A stretch of DNA of 64,000 nucleotides from Maribacter sp. MMG018 (GTDB lineage Bacteria; Bacteroidota; Bacteroidia; Flavobacteriales; Flavobacteriaceae). Of this stretch, positions 36,672 through 46,705 are shown piece by piece; within the stretch, counting starts at the first letter, position 1, and each line of letters begins with the position of its first letter. A program made the translations under genes and the position numbers. Where the stretch lies: contig NZ_JAGJEC010000003.1 in assembly GCF_018100785.1 (NCBI RefSeq), forward strand, positions 62,001-126,000. Direction: 5' to 3'. The notes below the pieces were generated by a model, which saw nothing but the letters and a program-made list of their open reading frames with translations, ran no database searches and was not told the DNA's origin.

Positions 36672-39600
36672 ATGTCCCCGAATAAGAGTATTTTAAATTT
36701 AATAGTTTTATTTGTATTTTTTTCAATCAACTTGGCAACCAGTCAAGTGTCTTACGAAAACGCTTTTCCTAACCTAAGTTTCAATCTTCCGGTAGAAATA
36801 CAAGCATCGATAGACGGCACAAACCGCCTATTTGTGGTAGAGCAACCTGGAGTTATCAAAGTATTTCCTAATTCACCTACCGCTAAAAACGATGATGTAG
36901 CGACGTTTTTAGACCTATCGGAAAAAGTAGCCTACAGCTCTGGACAAGAAATAGGTCTTTTAGGTATGGCTTTCCATCCAGAATACACAAAAAATGGTTA
37001 TGTGTTTATCTATTATATCGACAGACCTTCCAACTATAGAATCAATATCGTCAGATACACCATCTCTAGCAGTAACCCCAATATGCTGGACCCCAACAGT
37101 GAATTCATTATCGCCAGGTTTACAAAAAATCAATCCGACTCTAATCATAACGGTGGTAAAATCTCATTTGGTCCCGATGGTTACCTTTACGCCTCTATAG
37201 GTGACGGCGGAGGCGGAGGCGACCCTCAAAGAAACGGACAAAACCTAGAGACCGTCTTTGGGAGCATATTGCGTATAGACGTAGATATTAACGGGGACAA
37301 CCCAATTGAAACAAACCCTGAAGAACCGGATGGCAATTACGAAATACCTAGCGACAACCCTAGAGTTGGTTTATCCGGATTGGATGAGATATACGCATGG
37401 GGCATTAGAAATACATGGAAATTTTCATTTGACGAACAGGGTAGGTTATGGGGAGCTGACGTGGGACAAAACGTTTATGAAGAAATAAATTTGATTGCCA
37501 AAGGTGGTAATTATGGATGGAACAAATATGAAGCCAATAGCCAACCCAGTTATGGATCTAGCACCTCTTTGATAACAACACCAGAAATAGCACCTATCTT
37601 TTTCTATGACCATAGCGCAGGTGATGTTTCTATTACAGGAGGATATGTATATAGAGGTTCCCTGTCCGCTTCCGATTTACAAAACAAATACATATATGCC
37701 GACTATGTGTCCGGAAGGGTCTGGGCACTGGAATATGATGAAGCAAACGGAACTACTGACAACCAATTGTTATTTAGAACCAATGGTGAACTTATTTCCT
37801 CGTTTGGAGAAGATGAATATGGAGAATTGTATTTCTCCGGATATGGTTCGTCTGCTAAAATATATAAATTGACAGCAGAAAGTAGTGGTCCGGGAGTAAC
37901 TCCGGTAAACGGTATCGGTAACTGGAAAAAAATATCATCGGGAATAAACGGTACCATAGAAACCATGGTAGAGTCAGAAGATGGAAGTATATATGTTGGT
38001 GGATCATTTACAAATGCCGGAGGTGTAGATGTTTCCAATCTTGCCATTATTAATGCAGATGGTAATTGGGAATCTTTTGCAGAAGGAAGTAATGGAACAA
38101 TATACTCACTGGCTATTGCCGACAATGGAGATATTTTTGCAGCTGGGGATTTTACACAGATAGGAGGCACAAATGCAAACAATATCGCCTATTGGAACGG
38201 TTCTGACTGGTATACCTTGGGAGACGGAACCAATGGACCTGTAGCCAAAATAGCCTTTGATGCCACAGGAACACTGATTGTTGGTGGGGTCTTTACAACA
38301 GCTGACGGCATTACCGTAAACAATATTGCCCAATACAAAGATGGCTTGTGGAGTGCCTTGACCGATTCTTCAACGGGTATTATAGGCACAAATAACGAGA
38401 TCAGGGCCATCGCTTTTGACGAGAACAATACGTTATATGTTGGAGGAAACTTTGATACGGCCGGGGGAAATGAAGCTGCTCGAATTGCACAATGGAACGG
38501 ATCAAACTGGTCTGGTTTAGGAGCCGGCACCAGTGGATTTGTACAAGCCATAGTAGTACATGAGAACTATATTTATGCAGGAGGAAATTTTGCCTTATCC
38601 GGTTCACAAACCGTAAATAGAATTGCGAGGTACAATAGAACTACACAAGTCTGGGAACCCTTAGGAAACGGTTTAAGCGGAAATGTTAATGATATGACAT
38701 CGGATGACAACTATATATACGTCGGAGGTAGTTTTGAAACCGCTAGTGATGACATAAACAATAATAAAATAATGATGAACACAGCCCGATGGAGTGTTGC
38801 CAATGGGTGGGAAGCCTTAGGCCCCAAAACAAATGTCGGGGTAGACAATAGGGTGAACTCTATACTATTTACCAAAAACAACACACAGCTTATAGTAGGT
38901 GGTAATTTTACGGCGGCCGGCGGTAATCCAACAAACAATATAGCCGTTTGGTCTGAAACTTTTTGTACGGAAGACAGCATAATAACCGAATATCGAATAA
39001 ACGGGGAATCCAATAGTGGCAGTAATAATATTATAGTAAAAGAAGGAAGTGAGGTAGTTTTAAGTTTATTGCCCAACAACATTTCGTTTGACCTTACGCT
39101 ACCTGACGGAACTATCGTTAACGGAGAATACACAATTGACACTATATCGCCAGAACAATCAGGAACGTATATCTATACTACGGAAATAGGATGCACCAAA
39201 AGCTTGGTAATTACAGTAGGTAACGACCAAGACAATGACGGAATCATAGATGCAAACGACATTTGTCCAAATACTCTAGAAGGGGAAACAGTTAATGAAA
39301 ATGGTTGTTCGGCAAATGATTTTTCCGTCGATCAATTTCAGATTACATCCACAGGAACATCTTGCATCGGCTCAAACAACGGTTCTGTATATATAGAAGC
39401 AAAAACAGCTAATGATTACATCGCCAATCTAAGTGGCCCAGAAGGTGAAGCTTCCTTTCCTTTTTCTAAATCTTTGGAAATTTCAGATCTACAAAAAGGA
39501 ACATACGATCTATGCATAACACTAGGTCCTACTTCTAACTATCAAAGTTGTTCTAAAATTATTATTACCGAACCCGACCCACTTGAAGTACAACTAGATT

Positions 39601-40037
39601 TTAATTCATCTACCAACAGTGTCACTTTAAAAATGAAAGGTGGCACGGAATACACCATTGATATAAATGGAAAGAGCACACATTACACCGATAAAGAAGA
39701 ATTAAACCTTTTGCTACACGAAAATGTCAATAACATTACTGTTTTTTCAGACCAACCTTGTCTAGGAAAATTTGAAGAAACCGTAATTTTAGAAAATTCC
39801 TTTTTGGCATATCCCAACCCAGTAGAAAACAATCTTACCATAGATTTAAAACCACTAACCTCTACATGGGTCGAAATAACTATTTTTACGGAAACAGGTG
39901 TATTATTGAGCTCTAAAAAATACGAAGTAGACCAAACGCCGGTAACATTGGATACTAGCTCATTTGCTTCGGGTATATATATATTAAGATTAAAGAACGA
40001 AAAAATGAATGAATCTTTCAAACTGGTCAAACTATGA
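36672..40037 (+). CDS. secreted GSDH-family protein with seven-repeat propeller and T9SS tail
   Basis: The 1121-residue protein starts at the ATG 36672, giving a clean signal peptide (KSILNLIVLFVFFSINLATS) that the in-frame TTG at 36648 would spoil. Residues about 27-395 are a PQQ-type glucose/sorbosone dehydrogenase propeller (NHNGGKISFGPDGYLYASIG, followed by a glycine-rich loop). About 420-770 hold seven repeats of roughly 50 residues, each with a VGG/AGG-x-F strand and W-x-x-LG, which probably form a second seven-bladed propeller. A thrombospondin type 3-like calcium stretch (DQDNDGIIDANDICP), a Cys-containing Ig-like region and a T9SS type A tail (AYPNPVENN to the end) follow. Unlike the other two dehydrogenases it has no heme motif. 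Its stop overlaps the start of the following lipoprotein gene. Confidence 0.85.
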   Translation: MSPNKSILNLIVLFVFFSINLATSQVSYENAFPNLSFNLPVEIQASIDGTNRLFVVEQPGVIKVFPNSPTAKNDDVATFLDLSEKVAYSSGQEIGLLGMAFHPEYTKNGYVFIYYIDRPSNYRINIVRYTISSSNPNMLDPNSEFIIARFTKNQSDSNHNGGKISFGPDGYLYASIGDGGGGGDPQRNGQNLETVFGSILRIDVDINGDNPIETNPEEPDGNYEIPSDNPRVGLSGLDEIYAWGIRNTWKFSFDEQGRLWGADVGQNVYEEINLIAKGGNYGWNKYEANSQPSYGSSTSLITTPEIAPIFFYDHSAGDVSITGGYVYRGSLSASDLQNKYIYADYVSGRVWALEYDEANGTTDNQLLFRTNGELISSFGEDEYGELYFSGYGSSAKIYKLTAESSGPGVTPVNGIGNWKKISSGINGTIETMVESEDGSIYVGGSFTNAGGVDVSNLAIINADGNWESFAEGSNGTIYSLAIADNGDIFAAGDFTQIGGTNANNIAYWNGSDWYTLGDGTNGPVAKIAFDATGTLIVGGVFTTADGITVNNIAQYKDGLWSALTDSSTGIIGTNNEIRAIAFDENNTLYVGGNFDTAGGNEAARIAQWNGSNWSGLGAGTSGFVQAIVVHENYIYAGGNFALSGSQTVNRIARYNRTTQVWEPLGNGLSGNVNDMTSDDNYIYVGGSFETASDDINNNKIMMNTARWSVANGWEALGPKTNVGVDNRVNSILFTKNNTQLIVGGNFTAAGGNPTNNIAVWSETFCTEDSIITEYRINGESNSGSNNIIVKEGSEVVLSLLPNNISFDLTLPDGTIVNGEYTIDTISPEQSGTYIYTTEIGCTKSLVITVGNDQDNDGIIDANDICPNTLEGETVNENGCSANDFSVDQFQITSTGTSCIGSNNGSVYIEAKTANDYIANLSGPEGEASFPFSKSLEISDLQKGTYDLCITLGPTSNYQSCSKIIITEPDPLEVQLDFNSSTNSVTLKMKGGTEYTIDINGKSTHYTDKEELNLLLHENVNNITVFSDQPCLGKFEETVILENSFLAYPNPVENNLTIDLKPLTSTWVEITIFTETGVLLSSKKYEVDQTPVTLDTSSFASGIYILRLKNEKMNESFKLVKL

Positions 40038-40711
40038 AAAAAGGTTTCGTGTTCATTTTATCCGGATTTATATTTAGTTCATGCAGTCCCGATTTGGATG
40101 TATTGGAATATACCAAGGCCAATATTAGCATAAATCTTGTTTTTCCTGAAAAGGATTCAGAATGTACCGAAGGTTCCCCTGTCTCCGACACACAAAGTGA
40201 AGTAGTTTTTGAATGGACCGATGAAAGGTCATCTGAGCCATATACAGTACATCTTACAAATATTTCCAATTCTGAAACAGTATTGATAGAGAGTGAAAGT
40301 ACAGAAATACCTATAGTATTAGAAAAAGGCACACCCTATTCTTGGTATGTTACCGGAAAATATAATACCAGTAGCGATGTTTGGACCTTCTATAACGAAG
40401 GTAACGGCATTGCGTCTTTTATTCCTTTTCCCGCCTCTGCCCTATCCCCTATTTCCGGCGCTTCTATTTCTAGAACAAGTACCACCGTAAACCTAAGATG
40501 GAACGCAGAAGATTTGGATAATGATATTGTTGGCTACGACCTTTATTTTGGGGAAAGCACCGACCCCGAGTTACTAATTTCAGATATAGAAACCTCTAGC
40601 TATAGTGGAATACCGGTTACATCAGGAAAAACATATTATTGGAAGATAGTTACTAGGGACAGTATAGGAAACGAATCCACTTCTGCCATTTTTTCTTTTT
40701 CAGTAGGATAA
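40034..40711 (+). CDS. lipoprotein with fibronectin III-like domains
   Basis: The 225-residue protein has a lipoprotein signal (MKKGFVFILSGFIFSSC, lipid-anchored Cys at residue 17). Two beta-rich segments follow: SEVVFEWTDERSSEPYTVHL and, more clearly, TVNLRWNAEDLDNDIVGYDL ending YYWKIVTRDSIGNES, the signature of a fibronectin type III-like fold. Its ATG overlaps the TGA of the upstream secreted dehydrogenase gene (ATGA, 40034-40037), so the two are translationally coupled and it may anchor or assist that protein at the outer membrane. No catalytic residues are visible. A bidirectional terminator lies 36 bases downstream. Confidence 0.75.
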   Translation: MKKGFVFILSGFIFSSCSPDLDVLEYTKANISINLVFPEKDSECTEGSPVSDTQSEVVFEWTDERSSEPYTVHLTNISNSETVLIESESTEIPIVLEKGTPYSWYVTGKYNTSSDVWTFYNEGNGIASFIPFPASALSPISGASISRTSTTVNLRWNAEDLDNDIVGYDLYFGESTDPELLISDIETSSYSGIPVTSGKTYYWKIVTRDSIGNESTSAIFSFSVG

Positions 40712-40743
40712 GGGCCACCAATATTACTTACCAAAACATAATA

Positions 40744-40778
40744 AAAAAAATCCCGCTCAATTAAGAGCGGGATTTTTT
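40744..40778. terminator. bidirectional Rho-independent terminator
   Basis: 12-bp stem AAAATCCCGCTC (40747-40758) with GAGCGGGATTTT (40765-40776), loop AATTAA, with A and T runs on both sides. It sits between the converging genes that end at 40711 (+) and 40808 (-) and can stop both. Confidence 0.9.
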
Positions 40779-40807
40779 GTCACTTATACTTTGGTTCATA
40801 AAACCTA

Positions 40808-41989
40808 CTAAAACTCCAGAACTATAAATTCTGATCTCCTATTTACTTTGTGCTTTTCTTCTGGACAATATGTATTGTCATCACACTCATTCAATAACTG
40901 ACTTTCACCATAAGCCTCGGTCGCCAATCTACTAGCTTCTACACCGGCTTTGACCAAATAATCTTTGGTGTTATCGACCCTTCTTTGTGATAGCCAATCA
41001 TTATATTTAGAGGTACCTCGAGAATCTGTATGCGAAGTAATTTTAATTTTCAACTCCGGATTTTCATCAAGTATTGTTTTAATTTGATCTAAAACACCTT
41101 TAGATTCCCTAGTTATAGCAGAGGAATTTAGGTTAAAATAAACCAAGCCACTGTTTTTTATTTGATCTTCGATAGATTTTCTTCTAGCATTTTCAGCATC
41201 TTGTTTTGCTTTTTCAGCAGCGGCCAAAGCAGCGGCTTCCTTCTCCTTTTTCAATCTTTCCGCTAATAAAGCTTCTTCTTTCAATCTATTTACTTCAGCT
41301 ATCGAATCTTGCTGACGTTGTCTTTCTGCCTCGATAGCGGCCATCAGTTCTTTCTTCTCCTCCCCTTTTTTCGAGAGCCCTTTTTCTATACCAAATTGGT
41401 ATACGACCCCAGCTGCATGTTGAATGTGATTAGTAGCACCATCACCTTTACTCATGGCCCATTTACCGGAAGAATTGAAGTCCAATCCCCATCGATCAGA
41501 AATCCAAGTTCTGAAACCGACCACGGCATTGTAGGTACCACGCCCAAGATTGTTCGCGTCCGTGTAACCGGCACCAATTCCTACATAAGGATCAAACCAA
41601 CCGGTCTCTCCTATAATCTTATTTAAGTCATAAGTAACTCTAGCGTCTATTGCATAATAATCGCTATCTTCTAAATTAACTACCCCATCTATTATCTTGC
41701 CTTCCTTGTACTTGTTTATAGTACCTATGGCCTCAAGCCCTAGACCATTTTTAAAATATCTGCCAATACTGATTCTTGACGGGTAAGGCAACATATTCCA
41801 TTCATCACTGACGTTGAAAAGTCCGTCGAATACATTCCCCGAATCATCAACGGCATTAAATCCTATACCAAACATCCATGAGCTTTGAACAATACTGTCC
41901 TTAGCCGTAATCTCCAATTCTTCTTGGGCAAAAGTGGTATTGACCAACACACATACCAAAAAGAAACTCAATAAAATCTTAATTTTCAT
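40808..41989 (-). CDS. OmpA-family outer membrane protein
   Basis: The 393-residue protein has a signal peptide (KIKILLSFFLVCVLVNTTFA), an N-terminal eight-strand-type barrel (about 35-200, with alternating aromatic strands and YVGIGAGYTDANN), and a charged Ala/Glu/Lys coiled coil (about 205-275). The C-terminal OmpA peptidoglycan-binding domain (about 280-393) shows VYFNLNSSAITRESKGVL and TSHTDSRGTSKYNDWLSQRR, with the Asp and Arg that grip diaminopimelate. It should tie the outer membrane to the cell wall. A CDDNTYCPEEKH insertion near the end, with two Cys, is common in flavobacterial members. It stands as a single gene with its own upstream region and a shared terminator. Confidence 0.9.
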   Translation of the reverse strand: MKIKILLSFFLVCVLVNTTFAQEELEITAKDSIVQSSWMFGIGFNAVDDSGNVFDGLFNVSDEWNMLPYPSRISIGRYFKNGLGLEAIGTINKYKEGKIIDGVVNLEDSDYYAIDARVTYDLNKIIGETGWFDPYVGIGAGYTDANNLGRGTYNAVVGFRTWISDRWGLDFNSSGKWAMSKGDGATNHIQHAAGVVYQFGIEKGLSKKGEEKKELMAAIEAERQRQQDSIAEVNRLKEEALLAERLKKEKEAAALAAAEKAKQDAENARRKSIEDQIKNSGLVYFNLNSSAITRESKGVLDQIKTILDENPELKIKITSHTDSRGTSKYNDWLSQRRVDNTKDYLVKAGVEASRLATEAYGESQLLNECDDNTYCPEEKHKVNRRSEFIVLEF

Positions 41990-42110
41990 ATATTATAATT
42001 TGGGTATTGAAATGTAAAATTACTACAATGGTTTTAGATTATAAAAAAAGTACTTTGTAAGGTAAGTATTATCGATTGATAGATGTATTCGTATAATTTA
42101 CCGACGAAAC

Positions 42111-42551
42111 TTACTGGAATTTAACAACCTTTTGGGTCTTAGGAAGTTTGTACATGACAAAAGGAGTGATTACCGCCCCTTTTAAATTAGACAAAGTCAT
42201 TCTTTCCTTCTTTAAAAAGATACTTTGATCTGTGGTATTTTTAACGGACAACCTAAGTTTTGAAGAATCTTTATTTCCACCGCACCACACTATTACCATC
42301 TCTTTTTTGAAATCGACTTCAGGAATAGGCAAACCTGGCTTTCTTGTTCTATTTACTTTTCCAAAAAACTTTTCTAACTCATTTTGGTCATTTATGGTAA
42401 GAAATTCCTCTTCATCTTGCCCACTATAGTTGTCCTCTATAAGCAATGTTAGCTGCATTGTATCGGTATTGGCACTTTTAATCTGATCCTGACTTTTACA
42501 AGAAACTATTGAAATAACAAATAAAGAACACGCAAGTATACTCTTAAGCAT
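42111..42551 (-). CDS. small lipoprotein, possibly PrcB-like
   Basis: With the start at 42551 the protein has 146 residues and begins with a clear lipoprotein signal (MLKSILACSLFVISIVSC). The longer in-frame version starting at 42593 would bury the signal under 14 extra residues. The ATG overlaps the bshA stop by 8 bases. The mature part contains DFKKEMVIVWCGGNKDSSKL and ends ITPFVMYKLPKTQKVVKF, a pattern reminiscent of the PrcB C-terminal (protease-complex accessory) domain; this is a weak resemblance. The function is otherwise unknown. Confidence 0.6.
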   Translation of the reverse strand: MLKSILACSLFVISIVSCKSQDQIKSANTDTMQLTLLIEDNYSGQDEEEFLTINDQNELEKFFGKVNRTRKPGLPIPEVDFKKEMVIVWCGGNKDSSKLRLSVKNTTDQSIFLKKERMTLSNLKGAVITPFVMYKLPKTQKVVKFQ

Positions 42552-43683
42552 TTTTAAACCTTCTTTTGTAAGCCCTTTCATAAACCTCTTCATACAAAGG
42601 CAATACTTTAAGTATATCGAACTTCTCCGCTTCTTTTACAGCATTTTTCTTAAACTTCTCAAGCGTAGCGTCATCCTGTAAGATAGAAATGGCCTTAGAG
42701 GCCATATCCTCAATATCACCAATATTGCTCAAATACCCCGTAACACCTTGTATATTAACCTCTGGTATTCCACCGGTATTACTAGAAATAACAGGAACCT
42801 TGTTTATCATAGCTTCCAAAGCCGCCAAACCAAAACTCTCTGTTTGCGAGGGAAGCAAGAACAAATCGGAGAAACACAGAATCTTATCTATCTCATTACT
42901 GTTGCCTAAAAAGATAACCCTATTGGAAATCCCTAAATCTTCACATAGTCTTTCCGCTCCTTCTTTCTCGGGTCCTTCACCGACCATAATCAGCTTCGCC
43001 GGAACTTTCTTCTGAATCTCATTAAAAACCTTAATGACATCAGGAATTCTTTTTACTTTTCTAAAATTACTGATATGGGTAACGATACGTTCATCTTCTT
43101 TGGCCATATTCGAACGCTGGCAATCTGTAAAAGAAGTATTGTATTTTTTCTTATCTATAAAATTAGGAATTACCTCAATCTCTTTTTTTATATCAAAAGT
43201 TTCTAAAGTACCCTGTTTTAAACTCTCTGACACAGAGGTTACCACATCGGATTGATTAATGCTAAAAGTAACCGCCGGCTTATAAAAAGGATGTTTTCCT
43301 ACCAAGGTTATATCGGTACCATGAAGTGTGGTGACCATAGGTACATACATACCTTCTTCCTCTAACATTTTTTTTGCCATATAACCTGCATATGCATGTG
43401 GAATGGCATAATGCACATGTAATAGATCTATATTATAAAGCTTAATGGTATCTACCAATTTACTGGAAAGCGCAAGCTCATATGGTTGGTAGTGAAATAA
43501 TGGATACTCGGGAACGTGAACCTCATGAAAATAAATATTATTGTTCAGAAGTTCTAATCTTACCGGCTGCCTATAAGTGACAAAATGAACCTCGTGCCCC
43601 CTATTTGCTAGGGCAATACCCAATTCTGTGGCCACTACCCCACTTCCGCCAAAGGTAGGATAACATACTATTGCAATTTTCAT
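42544..43683 (-). CDS. bshA: N-acetyl-alpha-D-glucosaminyl L-malate synthase
   Basis: The 379-residue GT4 enzyme catalyses the first step of bacillithiol synthesis, joining GlcNAc from UDP-GlcNAc to L-malate. BshA-specific features are the start CYPTFGGSGVVATELGIALA, then VHVPEYPLFHYQPYELALSS and HVHYAIPHAYAGYMAK; generic GT4 chemistry is shown by SQTESFGLAALEAMINKVP (E-x7-E). This strain therefore probably uses bacillithiol as its low-molecular-weight thiol, as known for many flavobacteria; bshB and bshC are not in the window. Its end overlaps the start of the small lipoprotein gene by 8 bases, and it starts 17 bases after the GH3/beta-lactamase gene, forming a three-gene minus-strand operon. 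Confidence 0.92.
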   Translation of the reverse strand: MKIAIVCYPTFGGSGVVATELGIALANRGHEVHFVTYRQPVRLELLNNNIYFHEVHVPEYPLFHYQPYELALSSKLVDTIKLYNIDLLHVHYAIPHAYAGYMAKKMLEEEGMYVPMVTTLHGTDITLVGKHPFYKPAVTFSINQSDVVTSVSESLKQGTLETFDIKKEIEVIPNFIDKKKYNTSFTDCQRSNMAKEDERIVTHISNFRKVKRIPDVIKVFNEIQKKVPAKLIMVGEGPEKEGAERLCEDLGISNRVIFLGNSNEIDKILCFSDLFLLPSQTESFGLAALEAMINKVPVISSNTGGIPEVNIQGVTGYLSNIGDIEDMASKAISILQDDATLEKFKKNAVKEAEKFDILKVLPLYEEVYERAYKRRFKNA

Positions 43684-43700
43684 AGTTACAAAACTACTCT

Positions 43701-46610
43701 TTAATTTACAATGGAGTCGTAAATAGCTTGTTGAATCCTAGTTCTTAACCCAGATTTAACTAAAAGTGTATTGGATGCGGTAGGGTATGTTCTGTTCGAC
43801 AAAAAGACGTATACGATCTCTTCTTCTGGGTCTGCCCACGTATATGTACCCGTAAAACCGCTATGTCCAAAGCTTTTCCTAGAAACACATCCGCAAGTAG
43901 GACCGCTATGTTCTAGTTGCGGTTTATCAAAGCCAACGCCCCTTCGTACATTTTTATCGCAAAAATAGCAGGTATTGAATTTTTTTACCGTTCTGGACTC
44001 AAAAAACCTTGTTCCTCCATAATATCCATTTTGCAAATACATCTGCATAATTTTCGCAATATCGTTGGCATTGCTAAACAACCCCGCATGGCCACCTATT
44101 CCTCCTTGCATGGCAGCTCCCATATCATGAACGTACCCTTGCACCGTCTGGTACCTATAGTAATCATCTTCTTCGGAAGGAACTATTTTGTTCTTCGGAA
44201 ACTTCTCCAACGGATTATAGGTCGTGTAGTTTGCACCAATTCTTTTGTACAGAAAATCATCGGCCAATACATTCAGTTTTTTACCGTAGGTATCTTCGAT
44301 GTACTTCTTCATTACATAATAAGGAACATCGCTGTAACGATATCTGTTCGACTTTAAATCTTGACGACCAATGCGATTATATATCGAATCGTTGTAAGCA
44401 TCCATTAAATACAGATGATCCGCCACTTTAACCGAAAATCCGGGTGTCGGCTCACTTCTGTAAAATTCTTTCGACGGTTTTCTTTCCTTATCGAGCGTTC
44501 GTACATAAAAAGGAATCCACGCTGGTAATCTACCATAATGAGAAAGAGCCTTTAATACCGTTACATTTTTTATTTCCGTATTGGAATAATCGGGAATAAG
44601 TTCTTCAAATGTATCGTTCAAAGCTATTTTTCCTTCCTCTTCCATTTTCATGACCATAGGTAAGGTCGCCAATATTTTTGTCAAGGATGCCAAATCGTAA
44701 ATATTATCGTTGGTGATTTTTGTATTGGCATCATACGTAGGTTTTCCGAAGCTCTTGTTATATACCACTTTCCCCTTTCTTGCCACTAAAACTTGGGCCC
44801 CCGGAAACATAAGGCTATCAAGACCTTGCTGTACCAATCTATCAACTTCTTTTAAGCCCTTGGTACTCAGCCCTACCCGCTCAGGAATACTATACCCTAA
44901 TCTTTTCAACGGTTTTATCTGAACCCCACTACCAACCTTAAAATCGGCATTTGCGGTTACAGGCAACTTACCTATGGCCGGAATGGCACCAAAAAGCAAT
45001 TCTGCCGTTTTTGCTTGGGCTATTTTACTGTTCTGATACGATACCACTACGGCATCAATATTCTGAAAGGTAGAAATAGCGGATAGCGCATAAGGTTTAG
45101 CAAATACACATAAAATAAGGTTTGATGTTCTAAGGTTAGAAATTTCCTGTAACCATGATAGCTCCCTATCGGAAAACTTATACGATTTCCATGGGCTATC
45201 ATTACTTTTATGATGTCCTATAATCACCAAATTATAATTCGATAACTGGTTCTTTATCTCGGTAATATTATTACCGTTTATTTGCGTTACCTCGGCATAC
45301 TTGTTCAACTCGTTAAAAAAGGTATCGTTGGGTGCATCGCCAAACTTCACATAAGCAATTTTCTTGTTCTGCAAATTTTTGATTCCTATCAGATCAAATT
45401 TGTTCTTTACGACGGTAATCGCATTTTCTATAGCCTCTTCATATATGAGGTCATCTTCCAGAGAATTCAAATCCTCATAAAGATTTTTAATTTTAATAGG
45501 ATGATAATCATGGAGCCCTACCTTGTATTTGGACATCAAGATTTTCTTTACGGACAATGACAATCTCTCTTCACTAATTTTACCGTCATTGTACGCTTTT
45601 ATCAACTTGTTTTTTGCCTCCGACACATTCTCCGGCATCAAAAGAATATCGTTTCCGGCCATAAAAGCGGCCAACTCCACATCGCCATCAGTACCAAATT
45701 TAGAAGCGCCTTTCATGTTTAATGCATCTGTAAACACCAAGCCTTCAAAACCCAATTCTTCTTTTAAGATCCCCGATATAATTTGTTCCGACAATGACGA
45801 CGGCAAACCTTCTTTTATCTCTAAGGCGGGCACTTCTAAATGCGCTACCATTACACTACTAAGTCCTTGATCTATTAACTTTTTAAACGGATAAAGCTCT
45901 AAGCTATCCAATCGCTCTCTGGAAAATGGTATCAAAGGCAAATCTTTATGGGAGTCCACAGCGGTATCACCATGACCCGGAAAATGTTTACCGCTAGATA
46001 ATACCCCGGCCTTTTCCATACCCTTCATAAACGCAATGCCTTTATTGGTTACGACCTCTCTGGTTTCCCCGAACGATCTATTTCCGATTATCGGATTTTT
46101 AGGGTTTGTATTGATATCTATATCTGGAGCAAAATTAATGTGAACACCCAAGCGTTTTGCATGTTGCCCTATCCTATACCCTACTTTTTCTACGATATTA
46201 TCATCTTGTATGGCCCCTAAAGTCATGTTCCATGGAAAAGCATAGGTAGAATCTAAGCGCATTGCCAATCCCCATTCCGCATCCATACCGACCAATAATG
46301 GTATTTTAGAAACCGCCTGAAATTCGTTGCTTAATCTAGCCTGCCTTACAGGTCCTCCCTTCGAAAAAATAACACCACCGATCTGATGTGTCTTAATAAG
46401 TTCTTTTATTTTGTTGGCGTTCGATGTCTTTTGGTCAGAGGTTACACTAACCATAAACAGCTGTCCTATTCTTTCTTCTAAAGACATTCTTTGGTACTGC
46501 TCATTTACCCATGTTGCCTGGGCAAGGCTGTCTTCACTAACCAAAGGATTTTGTCCAAAAAGATTAAAAAAACCAAAAAATGTTATGATGCAAATTATAT
46601 AAGGGCGCAT
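43701..46610 (-). CDS. GH3 beta-N-acetylglucosaminidase fused to a class C beta-lactamase-type hydrolase
   Basis: The 969-residue exported protein (signal peptide about 1-19) has an N-terminal NagZ-like GH3 catalytic domain (about 35-375) with the diagnostic KHFPGHGDTAVDSHKDLP loop, whose Asp-His acts as acid/base, and FTDALNMKGA with the nucleophile Asp. A middle alpha/beta domain (about 400-570) follows. The C-terminal serine hydrolase of the beta-lactamase/penicillin-binding type (about 590-960) shows SLTK (Ser642, Lys645) and YSD in the place of Y-x-N. The combination suggests cell-wall turnover or recycling in the periplasm: removal of GlcNAc and hydrolysis of an ester or peptide bond. 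The fusion is known in Bacteroidota. It heads the operon with bshA. Confidence 0.88.
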   Translation of the reverse strand: MRPYIICIITFFGFFNLFGQNPLVSEDSLAQATWVNEQYQRMSLEERIGQLFMVSVTSDQKTSNANKIKELIKTHQIGGVIFSKGGPVRQARLSNEFQAVSKIPLLVGMDAEWGLAMRLDSTYAFPWNMTLGAIQDDNIVEKVGYRIGQHAKRLGVHINFAPDIDINTNPKNPIIGNRSFGETREVVTNKGIAFMKGMEKAGVLSSGKHFPGHGDTAVDSHKDLPLIPFSRERLDSLELYPFKKLIDQGLSSVMVAHLEVPALEIKEGLPSSLSEQIISGILKEELGFEGLVFTDALNMKGASKFGTDGDVELAAFMAGNDILLMPENVSEAKNKLIKAYNDGKISEERLSLSVKKILMSKYKVGLHDYHPIKIKNLYEDLNSLEDDLIYEEAIENAITVVKNKFDLIGIKNLQNKKIAYVKFGDAPNDTFFNELNKYAEVTQINGNNITEIKNQLSNYNLVIIGHHKSNDSPWKSYKFSDRELSWLQEISNLRTSNLILCVFAKPYALSAISTFQNIDAVVVSYQNSKIAQAKTAELLFGAIPAIGKLPVTANADFKVGSGVQIKPLKRLGYSIPERVGLSTKGLKEVDRLVQQGLDSLMFPGAQVLVARKGKVVYNKSFGKPTYDANTKITNDNIYDLASLTKILATLPMVMKMEEEGKIALNDTFEELIPDYSNTEIKNVTVLKALSHYGRLPAWIPFYVRTLDKERKPSKEFYRSEPTPGFSVKVADHLYLMDAYNDSIYNRIGRQDLKSNRYRYSDVPYYVMKKYIEDTYGKKLNVLADDFLYKRIGANYTTYNPLEKFPKNKIVPSEEDDYYRYQTVQGYVHDMGAAMQGGIGGHAGLFSNANDIAKIMQMYLQNGYYGGTRFFESRTVKKFNTCYFCDKNVRRGVGFDKPQLEHSGPTCGCVSRKSFGHSGFTGTYTWADPEEEIVYVFLSNRTYPTASNTLLVKSGLRTRIQQAIYDSIVN

Positions 46611-46705
46611 GTAATTTGAATGTATGGAAATAACTTAAAAGCCCGAAAATTATTGCATTTCACCGATAAAACCTAATAAAAGTGGTGTTTAACAAAACAT
46701 TGGCA

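Noticed and set aside
37703-38551. Minus-strand frames of 120-159 codons over the propeller repeats of the third dehydrogenase
   Set aside because: Shadows of the repeat-encoding frame, with no independent support.
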